Positions 33,289-42,570 of a stretch of DNA of 64,000 nt are shown one piece after another. Both the position numbers and the translations under genes were made by a program. Location of the stretch: the NCBI RefSeq assembly GCF_043555865.1, contig NZ_JBIGHY010000003.1, positions 62,001 through 126,000 of the forward strand. Direction: 5' to 3'. The stretch's first letter is position 1; every line of letters begins with the position of its first letter. Source of the stretch: Pelomonas dachongensis (GTDB taxonomy: Bacteria > Pseudomonadota > Gammaproteobacteria > Burkholderiales > Burkholderiaceae_C). Under the pieces are notes generated by a model that had not been told where the DNA came from, searched no databases, and saw only the letters and a list, made by a program, of their open reading frames with translations.

Positions 33289-34224
33289 ATGTCCGCCTTC
33301 ACCCGACTCGCCCTCGCCACCACCCTTGCTCTCGGCGGCTTCGCTGCCCAGACGCAGGCCACCGCAGCCCCGACCGCCGCTGCCGCAGTCGCCAGCCAAT
33401 ACATCGCCGCCGCCGACGGCACGCCGCTGTACGTCAAGGACTGGGGCCCGCGCAACGGCCCGGTCGTCGTCTTCAGCCATGGCTGGCCGCTGAGTTCGGA
33501 CAGCTGGGAGTCGCAGATGCAGTTCCTGGCCGAGCGCGGCTACCGCGTCGTCGCGCACGACCGCCGCGGCCACGGCCGCTCGGGCCAGCCCTGGGCGGGC
33601 AACAACATGGACCAGTACGCCGACGATCTCGGCGCCGTGCTGACCGCGCTGGACCTGAAGCAGGTCACGCTGGTGGGCTTCTCCACCGGCGGCGGCGAGG
33701 TGGCGCGCTACATCGGCCGCCACGGCACGGCGCGCGTGGCCAAGGTGGCGTTCGTGGCGGCCATCACGCCCATGATGGGCCAGTCCGCCACCCACCCCGA
33801 GGGCGTGCCGACCGCCGTCTACGACGGCCTGCGCCAGGCGGCGCTGGGCAACCGGGCCCAGCTCTACAAGGACGTGGCCAGCGGCCCGTTCTTCGGTTTC
33901 AACCGTCCGGGCGCCAAGCCCTCGCAAGGCCTGATCGACAGCTTCTACGCGCAAGGCATGCAGGCCAGTTCCAAGGGAACCTATGACAGCATCGATGCCT
34001 TCTTCAACTCCGACTTCCATGAGGATCTGAAGAAGGTCAACGTGCCCGCGCTGGTGATCCACGGCACCGATGACCAGCTGCTGCCCGTCGACACCACCGG
34101 CCGCGCCACCGCGAAGCTCGTCAAGGGCGCCAGGCTGATCGAGTACGCCGGCGGCCCGCATGGCATCACGGACACGCACAAGAACCGCCTCAACCAGGAC
34201 CTGCTGGAGTTCATCGGCAAGTGA
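33289..34224 (+). CDS. Secreted alpha/beta hydrolase, non-haem chloroperoxidase-like
   Basis: A 311-residue protein with a signal peptide (to about ATA, residue 26) and an alpha/beta hydrolase fold of the cofactor-free haloperoxidase/arylesterase type: HGWPLSSDSW oxyanion region, nucleophile GFSTGGGE (Ser132), Asp261 or 262 in HGTDDQLLP and His291 in GGPHGITDTH. Most relatives are cytosolic, so the signal peptide is unusual. The physiological reaction is probably ester hydrolysis. Operon with the DUF4148 gene. Confidence 0.88.
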   Translation: MSAFTRLALATTLALGGFAAQTQATAAPTAAAAVASQYIAAADGTPLYVKDWGPRNGPVVVFSHGWPLSSDSWESQMQFLAERGYRVVAHDRRGHGRSGQPWAGNNMDQYADDLGAVLTALDLKQVTLVGFSTGGGEVARYIGRHGTARVAKVAFVAAITPMMGQSATHPEGVPTAVYDGLRQAALGNRAQLYKDVASGPFFGFNRPGAKPSQGLIDSFYAQGMQASSKGTYDSIDAFFNSDFHEDLKKVNVPALVIHGTDDQLLPVDTTGRATAKLVKGARLIEYAGGPHGITDTHKNRLNQDLLEFIGK

Positions 34225-34239
34225 TGGGGCGTGGCACCG

Positions 34240-34255
34240 CCCGGCGCCCGCCGGG
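34240..34255. terminator. GC-rich hairpin between the hydrolase and mrpG
   Basis: CCCGG and CCGGG pair across a 6-base loop in the 36-base gap between converging genes, with imperfectly matched GTGGCACC/GGTGGCAC flanks. It could end both units. Confidence 0.4.
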
Positions 34256-34260
34256 TGGCA

Positions 34261-34602
34261 CTAACGCCGGACCTGCAGCGGCGGTGGCAGCTCGTCACCC
34301 GCCTGCCGCCGACGGAACAGCGCGGCGCGGGCCAGCACGATGGTCGTCACCGGCGCGGTGATGGAAAGCACGATGATGATCAGCCACACGTGCAGCGCCA
34401 GCCCACCGCTGCGGGTGCTGAAGTGGACGATCGACGCCAGCGTGACGATCCACGCGCCGAGCGTGGACGCCAGCGCCGGCGCGTGCATGCGCAGGAAGAA
34501 ATCCGGTAGGCGCAGCAGGCCGAGCGCGGCCGTCAGCACCACCCCGCCACTGATCAGCAGCAGCGCTGCAACGATGATCTCGCCAAGCGGTGGCATGGCC
34601 AT
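34261..34602 (-). CDS. mrpG: Mrp Na+/H+ antiporter subunit G
   Basis: A 113-residue inner-membrane subunit with three helices. LGLLRLPDFFLRMHAPALASTLGAW is the conserved MrpG/MnhG/PhaG core. Start ATG 34602 overlaps the mrpF stop. It is the last gene of the operon. Confidence 0.92.
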   Translation of the reverse strand: MAMPPLGEIIVAALLLISGGVVLTAALGLLRLPDFFLRMHAPALASTLGAWIVTLASIVHFSTRSGGLALHVWLIIIVLSITAPVTTIVLARAALFRRRQAGDELPPPLQVRR

Positions 34603-34877
34603 CACACCACCTCCCCGCGCAGCAGGAACTTGGCCAGCGCCACCGAGCTGACGAAGCCGAACAGCACCATCAGCAGCGCGCCCTCGAAGTACATCTCGCT
34701 GTCGTAGCGGATGGCCAGCACCAGCATCACCAGCATGCCCACGATGTAGATGAAATCCAGCGCCAGCACGCGGTCCTGGGCGGTCGGGCCGCGGAACACT
34801 CGCAGCGTGCCGACGACCATGGCCAGCACGTAGAGCCCGAGCGTGACGGTGATCGCGAGGGAGAGGAAACCGCTCAT
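34602..34877 (-). CDS. mrpF: Mrp Na+/H+ antiporter subunit F
   Basis: A 91-residue subunit with three helices; LRVFRGPTAQDRVLALDFIYIVGMLVM is the MrpF signature with its conserved GPTxxDRVLALD. I start at MSGFLSLA (34877) to give normal length. It lies 73 bases after the mrpE stop, the only real gap in the operon. Confidence 0.92.
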   Translation of the reverse strand: MSGFLSLAITVTLGLYVLAMVVGTLRVFRGPTAQDRVLALDFIYIVGMLVMLVLAIRYDSEMYFEGALLMVLFGFVSSVALAKFLLRGEVV

Positions 34878-34950
34878 GTCTGCTCCCTCCGGCCTGCGGC
34901 CTGCCGCCCACAGCGGCAGCGAGCTGGCTTGGGGCGGCTCGGCGCTGCGC

Positions 34951-35439
34951 TCATTCAAAGATCTCCTTCAGCGGTTGTTCGTAGTCGGCCTTGAAGTGCG
35001 CGATGAAGGCGGCTTCGTCGTCCAGGTCGAAGATGTGGATCATCAGCGCGCTGCGGTCGGCGGCCAGTTCGCTCCAGACGCTGCCGGGAATGACGGCCGT
35101 GATCATCGCCAGCGCGGCCAGTGCATGGGCGTCGCGCAGGTCCAGCGGCACGACGACGAAGGTGCCGCGTGGCGGACGTGAGCGAGCGCGCATGACACCC
35201 AGGGCCACCTGCAGGCCGGAGCGCACGACATCGCGCCCGACCCGCAGCACCAGCCGCACCAGCACGGACAGGTGCTTCATGCGCGGGGGCCGCGGGCGCA
35301 GCGGCGCCAGCAGGAGCGGAATGGCGAGCGCGGCGACGACGCCGACCAGCGCCTGCCCGGCGCTGAAGCTGCGCGTCAGCAGCATCCAGCCGGCAAACAG
35401 CGCCAGCGACAGCCAGGGGGCGGGCAGCCAGCGGTTCAC
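34951..35439 (-). CDS. mrpE: Mrp Na+/H+ antiporter subunit E
   Basis: A 162-residue subunit with N-terminal helices and a soluble C-terminal part (FVVVPLDLRDAHALAALAMITAVIPGSVW) typical of MrpE. It starts at GTG 35439, overlapping the mrpD stop by four bases; a longer frame upstream has no support. Confidence 0.9.
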   Translation of the reverse strand: MNRWLPAPWLSLALFAGWMLLTRSFSAGQALVGVVAALAIPLLLAPLRPRPPRMKHLSVLVRLVLRVGRDVVRSGLQVALGVMRARSRPPRGTFVVVPLDLRDAHALAALAMITAVIPGSVWSELAADRSALMIHIFDLDDEAAFIAHFKADYEQPLKEIFE

Positions 35440-37067
35440 GGCGTGCCTCCCGACGCGCGCACCACCGGCTGCGCGCCCATCACGGCATCGATGTACAGCT
35501 CCGGCGCGTGCAGCGCGTCGGCTGACGCGCGCGTGTACTCCAGCACCGGTCCGGCATGCAGCACCATCGCCACCGCACCGGCCAGCAGGCCGGCAACGGG
35601 CAGCGTCTCGATGACGCGCAGCCGCGGCGGCGGCCGGTCGGCGGCCCAGAAGTGGCGCATGCCCACCCGCATCAGCGACACCGCCCCGCACAGGCCCGAC
35701 ACGATCAACAACACGAACAGCGTCCACGCCGCCGTGCTGCGCAGGTCGATCAGCGCGGTCAGCATGGCGAGCTTGGCGACGAAGCCGGACAGCGGCGGCA
35801 GCCCGGCGGTCACCATCGCGCAGAAGGTGAACGTCACGCCCAGGAAGGCCAGCGCGGCCGGAATGGCGCGGCCGATCAGCGCCTGCTGGTCATCGTCGAG
35901 GTTGACGCCGCTGGGCACATCGGCGTCGATGAAGCTGGGCAGCGCGCCGTTGCCGTCATCGATCTCGGGCGCACCGACCTCCACCTGCCGCGCCCGCTCC
36001 AGCAGTTCCACCAGCAGGAACAGCGCGCAGCCGGCCAGCGTGGAGCTGCCGAGGTAGAACAGCGCACCGCTGCTGAGCGCCGGCGCGTCGAAGCCGATGG
36101 TGGCGATCAGCGTGCCGGATGACGCGATGACGCTGAACCCCGCCAGCCGCGCCAGTTGCTGCGACGCCAGCATGCCCAACGCGCCGAAGCCCAGCGTGGC
36201 AATGCCGCCCCAGATGAGCACCTCGCCGCCGAACCCGGCCGATGCGCCGGCGCCGGCCGGGAAGCACAGCGTCCACAGCCGCAGCAGCGCGTACACGCCC
36301 ACCTTGGTGAGGATGGCGAACACGGCCGCCGCGGGCGCGCTGGCCGCGCCGTAGGCCGGCGGCAGCCACGAGTTCAGCGGCCACAGCGCTGCCTTGGCAA
36401 GGAAGGCGATGGCCAGAATGGCCGCACCGGCGTGCAGCAGGCCGCGGTCACTCTCGGGCACCAGGGGCAGCTTCTGCGCGATGTCGGCCATGTTCAGCGT
36501 GCCAGTCACGCCGTACAGCACCGCCACGCCGACGAGGAACAGCAGCGACGCGACCAGGTTGATGGCGATGTAGTGCAACCCGGCGCGCACGCGCGGCGCG
36601 CCGCCGCCGTGCAGCAGCAGGCCGTAGCTGGCGGCCAGCAGCACCTCGAAGAACACGAACAGGTTGAACAGGTCCGCCGTCAGGAACGCGCCGTACAGGC
36701 CCATCAGCTGCAGCTGGAACAGCACGTGGAAGTACACGCCGGCCTGCTGCCAGCGCGCCAGCGCGTACAGCGCGGCGGCCAACCCCACCGCGCCGGTCAG
36801 CACCACCATCAGCGCGGACAGGCGGTCCGCCACGAGCACGATGCCGAATGGCACCGACCAGTTGCCCGGCAAGTAGATGCCGAAGGCCGCCGGCCCACGC
36901 GCGTCCACGCCCTGCAGCAACGCGACCGCGATGGCCAGGCCCAGCGACGCCGACACCACGCTGACGATGGCCTTGAACCCGCGGTAGCGGTCGCCCAGCA
37001 GCATCAGTGCCGCCGTACCCAGCGGCAGCAGCACCGGCAGCACCAGCAGGTGTTCGAGCGCGATCAA
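35436..37067 (-). CDS. mrpD: Mrp Na+/H+ antiporter subunit D
   Basis: A 543-residue NuoN/MrpD-type proton-conducting subunit with about 14 helices. FVFFEVLLAASYGLLL and the helix-7/8 region FLAKAALWPLNSWLPPAYGAASAPAAAVF carry the key Glu and Lys residues of the family. The start is TTG 37067, overlapping the mrpC stop (TTGA). A loop of about 40 residues with an acidic DDGNGALPSF stretch is inserted late in the protein. Confidence 0.92.
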   Translation of the reverse strand: MIALEHLLVLPVLLPLGTAALMLLGDRYRGFKAIVSVVSASLGLAIAVALLQGVDARGPAAFGIYLPGNWSVPFGIVLVADRLSALMVVLTGAVGLAAALYALARWQQAGVYFHVLFQLQLMGLYGAFLTADLFNLFVFFEVLLAASYGLLLHGGGAPRVRAGLHYIAINLVASLLFLVGVAVLYGVTGTLNMADIAQKLPLVPESDRGLLHAGAAILAIAFLAKAALWPLNSWLPPAYGAASAPAAAVFAILTKVGVYALLRLWTLCFPAGAGASAGFGGEVLIWGGIATLGFGALGMLASQQLARLAGFSVIASSGTLIATIGFDAPALSSGALFYLGSSTLAGCALFLLVELLERARQVEVGAPEIDDGNGALPSFIDADVPSGVNLDDDQQALIGRAIPAALAFLGVTFTFCAMVTAGLPPLSGFVAKLAMLTALIDLRSTAAWTLFVLLIVSGLCGAVSLMRVGMRHFWAADRPPPRLRVIETLPVAGLLAGAVAMVLHAGPVLEYTRASADALHAPELYIDAVMGAQPVVRASGGTP

Positions 37068-37408
37068 GGCGCCTCCTCCTGGCCGTCCACATGGTCGCCG
37101 CCGGACAGGCCGCGCAGCGCCAGCAGCACGACCAGGAACAGCGCCGTGGTGGCGAAGCCGATGACGATGGCCGTCAGCACCAGCGACTGCGGAAGCGGGT
37201 CGCTGTAGTTGACGAGGTCCGGCGCGAGGCCCGGACGCACGATGGGCTCGCGGCCGATGGCCAAGCTGCCGACGCTGAAGATGAAGAAGTTGATGGCATA
37301 GGACAGCAGCGACAGGCCGATCAGCACCTGGAAGGTCCGTGGCCGCAGCACCAGCCACACCCCGGCGCCGGCGAGCACGCCGATGGCAAGCGAGACGACG
37401 ATTTCCAT
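37064..37408 (-). CDS. mrpC: Mrp Na+/H+ antiporter subunit C
   Basis: A 114-residue NuoK-like subunit with three helices (GVLAGAGVWLVLRPRTFQVLIGLSLLSYAINFFIF; LPQSLVLTAIVIGFATTAL). Its start overlaps the mrpA stop by one base. Confidence 0.93.
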   Translation of the reverse strand: MEIVVSLAIGVLAGAGVWLVLRPRTFQVLIGLSLLSYAINFFIFSVGSLAIGREPIVRPGLAPDLVNYSDPLPQSLVLTAIVIGFATTALFLVVLLALRGLSGGDHVDGQEEAP

Positions 37409-40308
37409 CAGGGCGCTCCTGCTTCTTCAAGGGGCGCCGCCAGCGGCTGCCGGCGGCGGGCGCGCAAGGACTGGTGCGCAATGGCGGTCAGCAGCAGCAG
37501 CGTGGAGCCCACCACCACCGCGAAGACGCCGAGGTCGAACAACGCGGCCGTGGGCAGGTGCACCTCGCCCACCAGCGGCCACATGACGTGCGCGGTGTGG
37601 GTGGTCAGGAACGGATGGCCCAGTGCCAGGGCGCCCGCACCGGTGGCCAGCGCCACCAGCAGGCCCACGGCGATCCAGCGCGTGGGCATCAGCTCCATGC
37701 GCGCCTCCACCCAGCGCGTGCCGCTCACCATGTACTGCGCGATGAACGCAATGGCCAGCACCAGCCCGGCGACGAAGCCTCCGCCCGGCTCGTTGTGGCC
37801 ACGCATGAACAGGTGGAAGGCGAACAGCCCGGCCACCGGCAGCAGCAGCCGCACCAGCACGGCCGGCACCTCCAGGTAGGGCGGCAGGAAATCATCGCCG
37901 TCGGCATCGGGGTCCGTCAGGTCGGCGCCGGCGGCGACCTGCTGCTGGGCCGTCTGGCTGACCGTCTCGCGCGCCGGGCGGAAGCGGCGCAGCAGCGCGT
38001 AGACCGTCAGGCCGACGATGCTCAGCACGGTGATCTCGCCCAGCGTGTCGAACGCGCGGAAGTCCACCAGCATCACGTTGACGACGTTCGTGCCCCCGCC
38101 CTCGGGCAGCGCGCGGTCAAGGAAGAACGGCGAGATGGACAGCGGCGCGTGCCGCGTCAGCAGCGCGTACGACAGCGCGGACAGCCCGGCGCCGATCAGC
38201 ACGGCCAGCGTCAGATCGCGGCGGCGGCGCCAGCGGTTGCGCTCCAGCACGCGCGCCTCGCCGGTCTCCAGGCGCTGCGGCAGCCAGCGCAGGCCCAGCA
38301 GGAACAGCACCAGCGTTACCACCTCCACGGACAGTTGCGTCAGCGCCAGGTCGGGCGCCGAGAACCACGCGAAGGTGATGCACAGCGCCAGGCCGACGAT
38401 ACCCAGCATGGTCAGCGCGGCGAGGCGGTGGAACTTGGCCTGGTAGGCCGCGCCGAGCGCGCAGGCGCCGGCCACGATCCACAGAAGCACGAACTCGGGC
38501 GTGGCCGGCACGCGCGCGCGGTCGCCCCAGCTCAGCGGCACGATCAGCGACGAGGCGACGCCCGCCAGCGTGGCGATCAGCAGCATCGCGAACAGCTGCG
38601 GCTGCAGCCGGCGCGTGCTGAGCCGCCATGTCAGGCGGCGCGCGCTGTCGGACGCCAGCGCCATTGCTTGCTCGAACAGCCGCTTGCCGTCCAGGCCGCT
38701 CAGCAGCGGCGTGCCGCGCAGCGTCTTGAAGCGGGCCGCAAAGCGCAGGTAGATCAGCAGCCCGCCGGCCATCGCCACCAAGCTCATCATCAGCGGCGTG
38801 TTGAAGCCGTGCCACAGCGCGAGGCTGTAGTCGGGCAGCGTGCCCCCGACCACGGGCCGCGCAGCGGTTTGCAGCAGCGACCCGACCGACCAGCCCGGCA
38901 GCGTGCCGACGACGACGCAGGCCAGCACCAGCAGTTCAACCGGCACGCGCATCCAGTGTGTCGGCTCGTGCGGCTGGCGCGGGCAGTTCACCGGCGGGTT
39001 GCCGAAGAACACGTCGTGCCCGAAACGCAGCGAGTAGACGACCGCGAAGATGCCGGCCAGCGTGGCCGCGGCCGGCAGGCCGTACTCGATGGCGGGATGC
39101 GCACTGACGAACACGGTCTCGGCGAAGAACATCTCCTTGGACAGGAAGCCGTTCAGCAGCGGCACGCCGGCCATCGCGGCGCAGGCCACGATGGCCAGCG
39201 TGCCGGTGAAGGGCATGAAGCGGTACAGGCCGTCCAGCCGGCGCATGTCGCGCGTGCCGGTCTCGTGGTCGATGATGCCCACCGACATGAACAGCGACGC
39301 CTTGAAGGTCGCGTGGTTCATCATGTGAAAGACCGCCGCCACAGCCGCGACGGGACTGTTGAGGCCCAGCAGCAGCGTGATGAGGCCCAAATGGCTGATC
39401 GTCGAATACGCCAGCAGCCCCTTCAGGTCGTTCTGGAACATGGCCACATAGCTGCCCAGCAGCAGCGTCGCCAGGCCCGCGCCGCCGACGATCCAGAACC
39501 ATTCGTCCGTACCCGCCAGCACCGGCCACAGCCGCGCCAGCAGGAACACGCCGGCCTTCACCATCGTGGCCGAGTGCAGGTAGGCGGATACCGGCGTGGG
39601 CGCCGCCATCGCGTGTGGCAGCCAGAAGTGGAACGGGAACTGCGCGCTCTTGGTCAGCGCGCCCAGCAGCACCAGCGTCAGCGCCAACGGGTACAGCGCA
39701 TGCGCGCGCACCACGTCGCCGGCGGCCAGCACGGCATCCAGCTCGAAGCTGCCGACGATGTACCCCAGCACCAGCACACCGGCCAGCAGTGCCAGCCCGC
39801 CCGTGGCCGTGACGGTGAAGGCCATGCGGGCGCCGCGGCGCGCGTCCTTGCGGTGCGTCCAGTAGCCGATCAGCAGGAAGGAGAAGACGCTGGTCAGCTC
39901 CCAGAACACCACCAGCTGCACCAGATTGCCCGACACCACCACGCCCAGCATGGCGCCCATGAAGCCCAGCAGCAGCGAGTAAAAGCGCGCGGCGGGGTCG
40001 TCCGGCGACAGGTAGTAGCGCGCATAGATGATGACCAGCAGGCCCATGGCGCTGACCAGCATCGCGAACATCCACGCGAAACCGTCCAGCCGCACAACGA
40101 TGTCCACGCCCAGCGACGGCAGCCAGGCCAGCCTCTCGGAGACGACCGCGCCGCCGCTCACGTCCGGGTACAGCAGCGCCAGCGGAATGATCAGCGCCAG
40201 AGCGATGAAGCCGGCCCACAACGACTCGACGTTGCGAGCGTTCGTCGGCAGCAGCGCGGCGACCGCACTGCCCAGAAACGGCAATGTGAGGAGAAGCAGG
40301 AGGGACAT
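37408..40308 (-). CDS. mrpA: Mrp Na+/H+ antiporter subunit A, fused to subunit B
   Basis: A 966-residue membrane protein that leads the operon. The NuoL/MrpA part (about 1-650) has the proton_antipo_M core (VQLVVFWELTSVFSFLLIG; LTKSAQFPFHFWLPHAMAAPTPVSAYLHSATMVKAG), then DUF4040/MrpA C-terminal helices (about 600-780) and an MnhB domain (about 830-940) with RGHNEPGGGFVAGLVLA. The fusion means a six-gene operon (AB, C, D, E, F, G), the group 2 arrangement. The complex exchanges cytoplasmic Na+ for H+ and supports growth at high pH or salt. Confidence 0.93.
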   Translation of the reverse strand: MSLLLLLTLPFLGSAVAALLPTNARNVESLWAGFIALALIIPLALLYPDVSGGAVVSERLAWLPSLGVDIVVRLDGFAWMFAMLVSAMGLLVIIYARYYLSPDDPAARFYSLLLGFMGAMLGVVVSGNLVQLVVFWELTSVFSFLLIGYWTHRKDARRGARMAFTVTATGGLALLAGVLVLGYIVGSFELDAVLAAGDVVRAHALYPLALTLVLLGALTKSAQFPFHFWLPHAMAAPTPVSAYLHSATMVKAGVFLLARLWPVLAGTDEWFWIVGGAGLATLLLGSYVAMFQNDLKGLLAYSTISHLGLITLLLGLNSPVAAVAAVFHMMNHATFKASLFMSVGIIDHETGTRDMRRLDGLYRFMPFTGTLAIVACAAMAGVPLLNGFLSKEMFFAETVFVSAHPAIEYGLPAAATLAGIFAVVYSLRFGHDVFFGNPPVNCPRQPHEPTHWMRVPVELLVLACVVVGTLPGWSVGSLLQTAARPVVGGTLPDYSLALWHGFNTPLMMSLVAMAGGLLIYLRFAARFKTLRGTPLLSGLDGKRLFEQAMALASDSARRLTWRLSTRRLQPQLFAMLLIATLAGVASSLIVPLSWGDRARVPATPEFVLLWIVAGACALGAAYQAKFHRLAALTMLGIVGLALCITFAWFSAPDLALTQLSVEVVTLVLFLLGLRWLPQRLETGEARVLERNRWRRRRDLTLAVLIGAGLSALSYALLTRHAPLSISPFFLDRALPEGGGTNVVNVMLVDFRAFDTLGEITVLSIVGLTVYALLRRFRPARETVSQTAQQQVAAGADLTDPDADGDDFLPPYLEVPAVLVRLLLPVAGLFAFHLFMRGHNEPGGGFVAGLVLAIAFIAQYMVSGTRWVEARMELMPTRWIAVGLLVALATGAGALALGHPFLTTHTAHVMWPLVGEVHLPTAALFDLGVFAVVVGSTLLLLTAIAHQSLRARRRQPLAAPLEEAGAP

Positions 40309-40359
40309 CGCGGGGCAGTCTACTTTCTCGATGCGACGACCCCGGTCGCGGCCCGCCGA

Positions 40360-41220
40360 TCAGTCCTTGGACGGCCCTTTCTCGGGCGCCAGCGGCTCGA
40401 ACAGGAAGCGCATGCCGCGCGTGTAGCTCTCCGCCTTCGTGCCGGCGTGCCGCTCGCCGTCGATGGTGCGGTTTTGGTAGACCAGTTCGGGATGCTTCAG
40501 CGCCGGCAGCAGCGCCTGATAGCGCTTGATGCCGGCCAGGAAGGCGGGCCACTCGTGCTCAGCACCGGTCACGTACAACCGCGCCTTGATGGGCTTGCCG
40601 GTCTCGGCGTGGGCCTTGGCCTGGCCGATGATCCAGTCGTTGCCGGCGACGACCGCGGGGCTGGCGGCGATGTAGCCCTTGAACAGATCCGGCTTGGCAT
40701 ACATCGCATGCAGCGTGAACAGGCCGCCCAGCGAGCTGCCTGCCAGGTAGCGCTGCGCGGGGTCGGCGCGGTACTCACGCTCCAGCAGCGGGAAGATCTC
40801 GCGCTCCAGCGCGGCGAGGAACTTGTCCGCCTGGCCGGAGCCCTCGCCCATCGCCACAGGGGACAGCTCCCAGCGCCGCAGCGAGCCGTAGTCCAGGTTG
40901 TCACCCGCGTAGCCCAGGCCGACCACGATGAACTCGGGCACCACCTGGTCGTAGGCCAGGTTGTTGTACGAGGCGACGACGGTCGCGAAGTCCCAGTAGC
41001 CGTCGGTCACGTACAGCACCGGATAACGGCGCTTGGGCTCCTTGGCGAACGATCCTGGCAGGTGGATGTGGAGCTGGTAGCTGCGGCCATCGGCATTCTT
41101 GGGCAGCGCACGCAGCAGCGAGTTCGGGATGGTGTGTGCCGGGTAGGCCGGCGCCGGGTCGGCGGCCTGCGCCTGGACGGCGCCGAACAGGAAGGCCAGG
41201 GTCAGGACGAATCGCTTCAT
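40360..41220 (-). CDS. Secreted esterase-D/Fes-like alpha/beta hydrolase
   Basis: A 286-residue protein with a signal peptide (MKRFVLTLAFLFGAVQAQAA). The putative-esterase fold is shown by RYPVLYVTDGYWDF, the nucleophile elbow LAGSSLGGLF (Ser163) and His258 in DGERHAGTK. The family includes siderophore esterases (IroE, Fes) and feruloyl/S-formylglutathione hydrolases. No siderophore genes are near, so the substrate is open. It is divergent from rlmL. Confidence 0.88.
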   Translation of the reverse strand: MKRFVLTLAFLFGAVQAQAADPAPAYPAHTIPNSLLRALPKNADGRSYQLHIHLPGSFAKEPKRRYPVLYVTDGYWDFATVVASYNNLAYDQVVPEFIVVGLGYAGDNLDYGSLRRWELSPVAMGEGSGQADKFLAALEREIFPLLEREYRADPAQRYLAGSSLGGLFTLHAMYAKPDLFKGYIAASPAVVAGNDWIIGQAKAHAETGKPIKARLYVTGAEHEWPAFLAGIKRYQALLPALKHPELVYQNRTIDGERHAGTKAESYTRGMRFLFEPLAPEKGPSKD

Positions 41221-41256
41221 GGCTTGTCTCGGTCTTTGGATAACGCTGTCCAGTTT

Positions 41257-42570
41257 ATGGCCGGCGACAATCGCGCGGTGAGCCTGCCCAACAAGTTATC
41301 CCTTTTCGTGTCCTGCCCCGGTGGCGTCGAACCGCTGCTGGAGGAGGAGCTCAAACGCTTCCTGCCGCCCGGCGTACGCAGCAAGGTGGAACCGCTGCGC
41401 GGCGGCTGCGGCCTGGTCGGCGGGCTGGAAGACGTGATGCGCATCAACCTTGAGAGCCGGCTCGCGCAGCGCGTGCTCATCGAGCTGATCGAAGGGCCCT
41501 ACCGCCACGAGGAGGACCTGTACGCGCTGGCCCGCCGCGTCGACTGGCGCGACTGGATCACGCCGCGCGAGACCATCCGCGTCGACACCATCGCGCAGCG
41601 CTCGCCGCTGAAGAGCCTGAACTTCACGACGCTGCGCATCAAGGACGCGATCTGCGACCAGCTGCGCGAATTCACCGGCGAGCGCCCCAGCGTGGACACG
41701 CACTCGCCCGACCTGCCCGTGCTGCTGCACGTCGGCCCCGAGCGCGCGGCCCTGTACGTCGACACCTCCGGCGAGCCGCTGTTCAAGCGCGGCTGGCGTG
41801 TCGACAAGGGCGATGCGCCGCTGAAGGAGACGCTGGCTGCCGCGATGCTGGCCGCTGCTGGCTGGCGCGGTGACAGCGCGCTGCACGACCCCTGCTGCGG
41901 CTCCGGCACCATCCCCATCGAAGCCGCGCTGATTGCCTGCGACTCCGCGCCCGGCCTGCTGCGCCGCTTCGCGTTCGAGCGGCAGATCCCTTTCTCCACG
42001 CCCGCGCTGAAGGCCGCCTGGGGCGAGATGGCGCAGGCGGCCCGCGCACGCATCCACCCGCCCGCCGTGCCCATCTACGCCAGCGACGTGGCCTTCCGCA
42101 TGGTCGACTTCGCGCGCCGCAACGCCGAGCGGGCGGGCGTGGCCCAGTACATCCAGTTCAACGGCGGCGATGCGCTGGAGCGCCCGGCGCCGCAGCTGCC
42201 CGACGGCATGCCCGGCAGCATCGTCATGAACCCGCCCTACGGCGAGCGCATCGAGGTGCGCGGCAAGGCGGCCATGTCACGTGACGCACGCGGTTCCGAG
42301 GAATTGGACGCGGGTGACGACTTCTTCCCGCGCCTGGCCGCGCACTGGAAGCGCCAGTACACCGAGAACCCGGCCGGCTGGACCGCCTGGATGCTGAGTC
42401 CGGACATGAAACTGCCCAGCAAGATGCGGCTGAAGGAGGCGCGCCGCGTGCCGATGTGGAACGGCCCGATCGAATGCCGGCTGTTCCGTTTCGACCTCAT
42501 CAAGGGCTCGGCGCGCAAACCGGCGGGCGACGCGCAGGCTGAAATTCAGGCCGACGACGGGGCGCGCTGA
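41257..42570 (+). CDS. rlmL: THUMP-domain 23S rRNA guanine-N2 methyltransferase (RlmL-like)
   Basis: A 437-residue class I SAM methyltransferase. A THUMP RNA-binding region (about 70-175) precedes the catalytic domain with HDPCCGSGTIPIEAALIA and the NPPYGERI active-site motif used for N2-guanine methylation (m2G2445 in E. coli). The fused RlmK half of the E. coli enzyme is absent. Start ATG 41257 or GTG 41278 (MSLPNKLS) are both possible. Its 3' end overlaps the converging MFS gene by 25 bases. Confidence 0.9.
   Translation: MAGDNRAVSLPNKLSLFVSCPGGVEPLLEEELKRFLPPGVRSKVEPLRGGCGLVGGLEDVMRINLESRLAQRVLIELIEGPYRHEEDLYALARRVDWRDWITPRETIRVDTIAQRSPLKSLNFTTLRIKDAICDQLREFTGERPSVDTHSPDLPVLLHVGPERAALYVDTSGEPLFKRGWRVDKGDAPLKETLAAAMLAAAGWRGDSALHDPCCGSGTIPIEAALIACDSAPGLLRRFAFERQIPFSTPALKAAWGEMAQAARARIHPPAVPIYASDVAFRMVDFARRNAERAGVAQYIQFNGGDALERPAPQLPDGMPGSIVMNPPYGERIEVRGKAAMSRDARGSEELDAGDDFFPRLAAHWKRQYTENPAGWTAWMLSPDMKLPSKMRLKEARRVPMWNGPIECRLFRFDLIKGSARKPAGDAQAEIQADDGAR

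Noticed and set aside
37339..41256. Open frame on the plus strand running into rlmL, giving a 1743-residue product
   Set aside because: Most of it is antisense to mrpA-mrpC and reads as Gln/Arg/His-rich low-complexity protein, the usual by-product of high-GC genes. Only the part from 41257 is real (rlmL).
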